A stretch of DNA of 16,049 bases from Paracoccaceae bacterium (GTDB lineage Bacteria; Pseudomonadota; Alphaproteobacteria; Rhodobacterales; Rhodobacteraceae), in NCBI GenBank assembly GCA_009922885.1, contig RFUP01000011.1, positions 1 to 16,049 of the forward strand, given 5' to 3'. The translations under genes were made by a program, and so were the position numbers. Shown piece by piece: positions 14,613-16,049 of the stretch. The notes under the pieces are model-generated. The model made no database searches. It was given only the letters and a program-made list of their open reading frames with translations, and was not told where the DNA came from. Position 1 is the stretch's first letter; every line of letters begins with the position of its first letter.

Positions 14613-16049
14613 TTACTTCGGTTTGAATTGGCCCACGTCACGCACAGCGCCGCGTGCGGCGGAGGTGGTGAGGGCGGCGTAGGCTTTGAGGGCGCCAGAG
14701 ACCTTGCGCGAGCGAGCCTCTTCGGGGTGCCATCCTTTGGCGTCGCGGGCCTTGCGGCGTTCGGCGAGAACGGCATCGGAAACCGCGAGGTTGATTGTGC
14801 GGTTGGGGATGTCGATCTCGATCAGATCGCCTTCTTCGACGAGGCCGATGGTGCCGCCTTCGGCCGCTTCCGGCGAGACGTGGCCGATGGAAAGACCGGA
14901 GGTTGCGCCGGAGAAGCGGCCATCGGTGATAAGCGCACAGGCTTTGCCGAGGCCTTTCGACTTCAGGTAGGACGTCGGGTAGAGCATTTCCTGCATGCCC
15001 GGGCCACCACGCGGGCCTTCGTAGCGGATCACGACGATATCGCCTGCGACGATCTTGTTCGTGAGGATCGCGCTCACGGCGGCATCCTGGCTTTCGAAGA
15101 TGCGTGCGGGGCCGGAGAAGACCAGGATCGAGTCGTCCACACCAGCGGTTTTCACCACGCAGCCATCTTTGGCGATGTTGCCATAGAGGACGGCCAAGCC
15201 GCCATCTTTGCTGAACGCGTTATCTTTGTTGCGGATGACACCTGCAACGCGGTCGGTGTCGAGCGATGCGTAGCGGCGGTTCTGCGAGAAGGCGACCTGC
15301 GTGGGCACACCACCCGGAGCAGCGCGGAAGAATTCATGCACGGCCGGATCGTTGGTGCGGGTGATGTCCCATTTGTTCAATGCGTCGGCCAAGGTGCGGG
15401 AATGCACGGTGGCGACGGAGGTGTCGAGCAGGCCTGCGCGGTCAAGTTCGCCGAGGATCGACATGATGCCGCCCGCGCGGTGCACGTCTTCCATGTGCAC
15501 GTCGGATTTGGCCGGGGCCACTTTGCAGAGGCAGGGCACTTTGCGCGACAGGCGGTCAATGTCGGACTGGTCGAAGTCGATTTCGCCTTCGGCAGCGGCG
15601 GCCAGAAGGTGAAGGATCGTGTTGGTCGATCCGCCCATGGCGATGTCGAGCGACATGGCGTTTTCGAAGGCTGTTTTGTTCGCGATGGAACGCGGCAGGA
15701 TGCTGGTGTCGTCTTGCTCGTAGTAGCGCTTGCAAAGTTCGACGGCGGTACGGCCTGCCTGAAGGAAGAGCTCCTTACGGTCTGCGTGGGTTGCCAGAAC
15801 TGAGCCATTGCCCGGCAGGGCGAGGCCGAGTGCTTCGGCAAGGCAGTTCATCGAGTTGGCGGTGAACATACCCGAGCAGGAACCGCAGGTTGGGCAGGCG
15901 GAGCGTTCGTAGGCGTCAACGTCGGCATCCGACATCGTGTCATCGGCAGCGGCGACCATGGCGTCGACGAGGTCAACGGCTTTTTCGGTGCCGTCTTCCA
16001 GAACCACTTTGCCGGCTTCCATCGGGCCACCGGACACGAAGACAACCGG
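14613..16049 (-). CDS. ilvD: Dihydroxy-acid dehydratase, N-terminal part outside window
   Basis: Dehydrates 2,3-dihydroxyisovalerate and 2,3-dihydroxy-3-methylvalerate to the 2-oxo acids of the valine/isoleucine pathway, using an Fe-S cluster and Mg2+. The window holds 478 codons plus the stop; compared with about 615 residues in E. coli, roughly 135 N-terminal residues are missing. It begins PVVFVSGGPMEAGK, then ERSACPTCGSCSGMF (Fe-S ligand region), GGSTNT, MEDVHRAGG, SKDGGLAVLYGN, RYEGPRGGPGMQEML and the C-terminal signature SGLSIGHVSPEA. Identity to E. coli IlvD is high by eye along the whole length. The apparent start at 16037 is an internal GTG, not a real start. The gene is followed by its own terminator and is probably unrelated to the neighbouring catabolic genes. 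Confidence 0.97.
   Translation of the reverse strand, partial: PVVFVSGGPMEAGKVVLEDGTEKAVDLVDAMVAAADDTMSDADVDAYERSACPTCGSCSGMFTANSMNCLAEALGLALPGNGSVLATHADRKELFLQAGRTAVELCKRYYEQDDTSILPRSIANKTAFENAMSLDIAMGGSTNTILHLLAAAAEGEIDFDQSDIDRLSRKVPCLCKVAPAKSDVHMEDVHRAGGIMSILGELDRAGLLDTSVATVHSRTLADALNKWDITRTNDPAVHEFFRAAPGGVPTQVAFSQNRRYASLDTDRVAGVIRNKDNAFSKDGGLAVLYGNIAKDGCVVKTAGVDDSILVFSGPARIFESQDAAVSAILTNKIVAGDIVVIRYEGPRGGPGMQEMLYPTSYLKSKGLGKACALITDGRFSGATSGLSIGHVSPEAAEGGTIGLVEEGDLIEIDIPNRTINLAVSDAVLAERRKARDAKGWHPEEARSRKVSGALKAYAALTTSAARGAVRDVGQFKPK

Noticed and set aside
12787..14682. A 631-codon plus-strand open frame opposite the methyltransferase gene
   Set aside because: It is antisense to a full-length, clearly recognisable MttB-family gene. 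Long antisense frames are common in GC-rich DNA with strong third-position bias. It also runs across the ilvD terminator and has no family features.
14571..15803. A 410-codon plus-strand open frame opposite ilvD
   Set aside because: It is antisense to ilvD, which matches the family along its whole length, and it begins inside the ilvD terminator hairpin.
16035..16037. GTG as the start of ilvD
   Set aside because: The frame stays open to the window edge and the preceding codons encode conserved IlvD residues (PVVF), so this is an internal valine.

Overview
The window reads as chromosomal DNA from a GC-rich alphaproteobacterium, most likely Rhodobacteraceae (roseobacter-like). The grounds are the initiator tRNA sequence, the E. 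coli-type IlvD, the alphaproteobacterial mix of ABC importers with RpiR and GntR regulators, and a MttB-family methyltransferase without pyrrolysine. The family-level placement is inference; no search was run.

Layout from left to right. (1) 1-130: 3' part of an initiator tRNA-Met with encoded CCA, then an intrinsic terminator. (2) 259-6621, minus strand: a dipeptide/oligopeptide ABC importer operon, in transcription order substrate-binding protein, two permeases, two ATPases, then a cytoplasmic M19 dipeptidase. Junctions inside the operon are 4-8 bp overlaps, except for a terminator-like hairpin between the binding protein and first permease genes and a 102 bp gap before the dipeptidase. (3) 7084-7947, plus strand: a divergent RpiR-family regulator, separated from the importer by a 462 bp spacer with an AT-rich inverted repeat. 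(4) 7948-8315: non-coding stretch with two neighbouring hairpins, a possible decayed reading frame and a 13-base match to a Tn5-type transposon end. (5) 8382-12839, plus strand: a tightly packed operon encoding a GntR/FCD regulator, a DapA-family lyase, an aldehyde dehydrogenase and a DAO-family FAD oxidoreductase, closed by a strong terminator. (6) 12874-14427, minus strand, convergent: a MttB-family methyltransferase. (7) 14613-16049, minus strand: ilvD (dihydroxy-acid dehydratase), cut by the window end, with its own terminator.

How the genes fit together. The importer, the dipeptidase and the RpiR regulator look like a unit that brings short peptides into the cytoplasm and hydrolyses them. 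The GntR-lyase-aldehyde dehydrogenase-FAD enzyme operon plus the facing MttB gene looks like a catabolic module for an N-methylated cyclic amino acid or pyridine-type osmolyte: demethylation, flavin oxidation to an imine, ring opening or deamination by the DapA-type enzyme, then oxidation of a semialdehyde to a central-metabolism acid. The substrate cannot be read from sequence; hydroxyproline betaine and homarine are the two candidates I consider most worth testing. IlvD is an ordinary branched-chain amino acid biosynthesis gene and probably unrelated to its neighbours.
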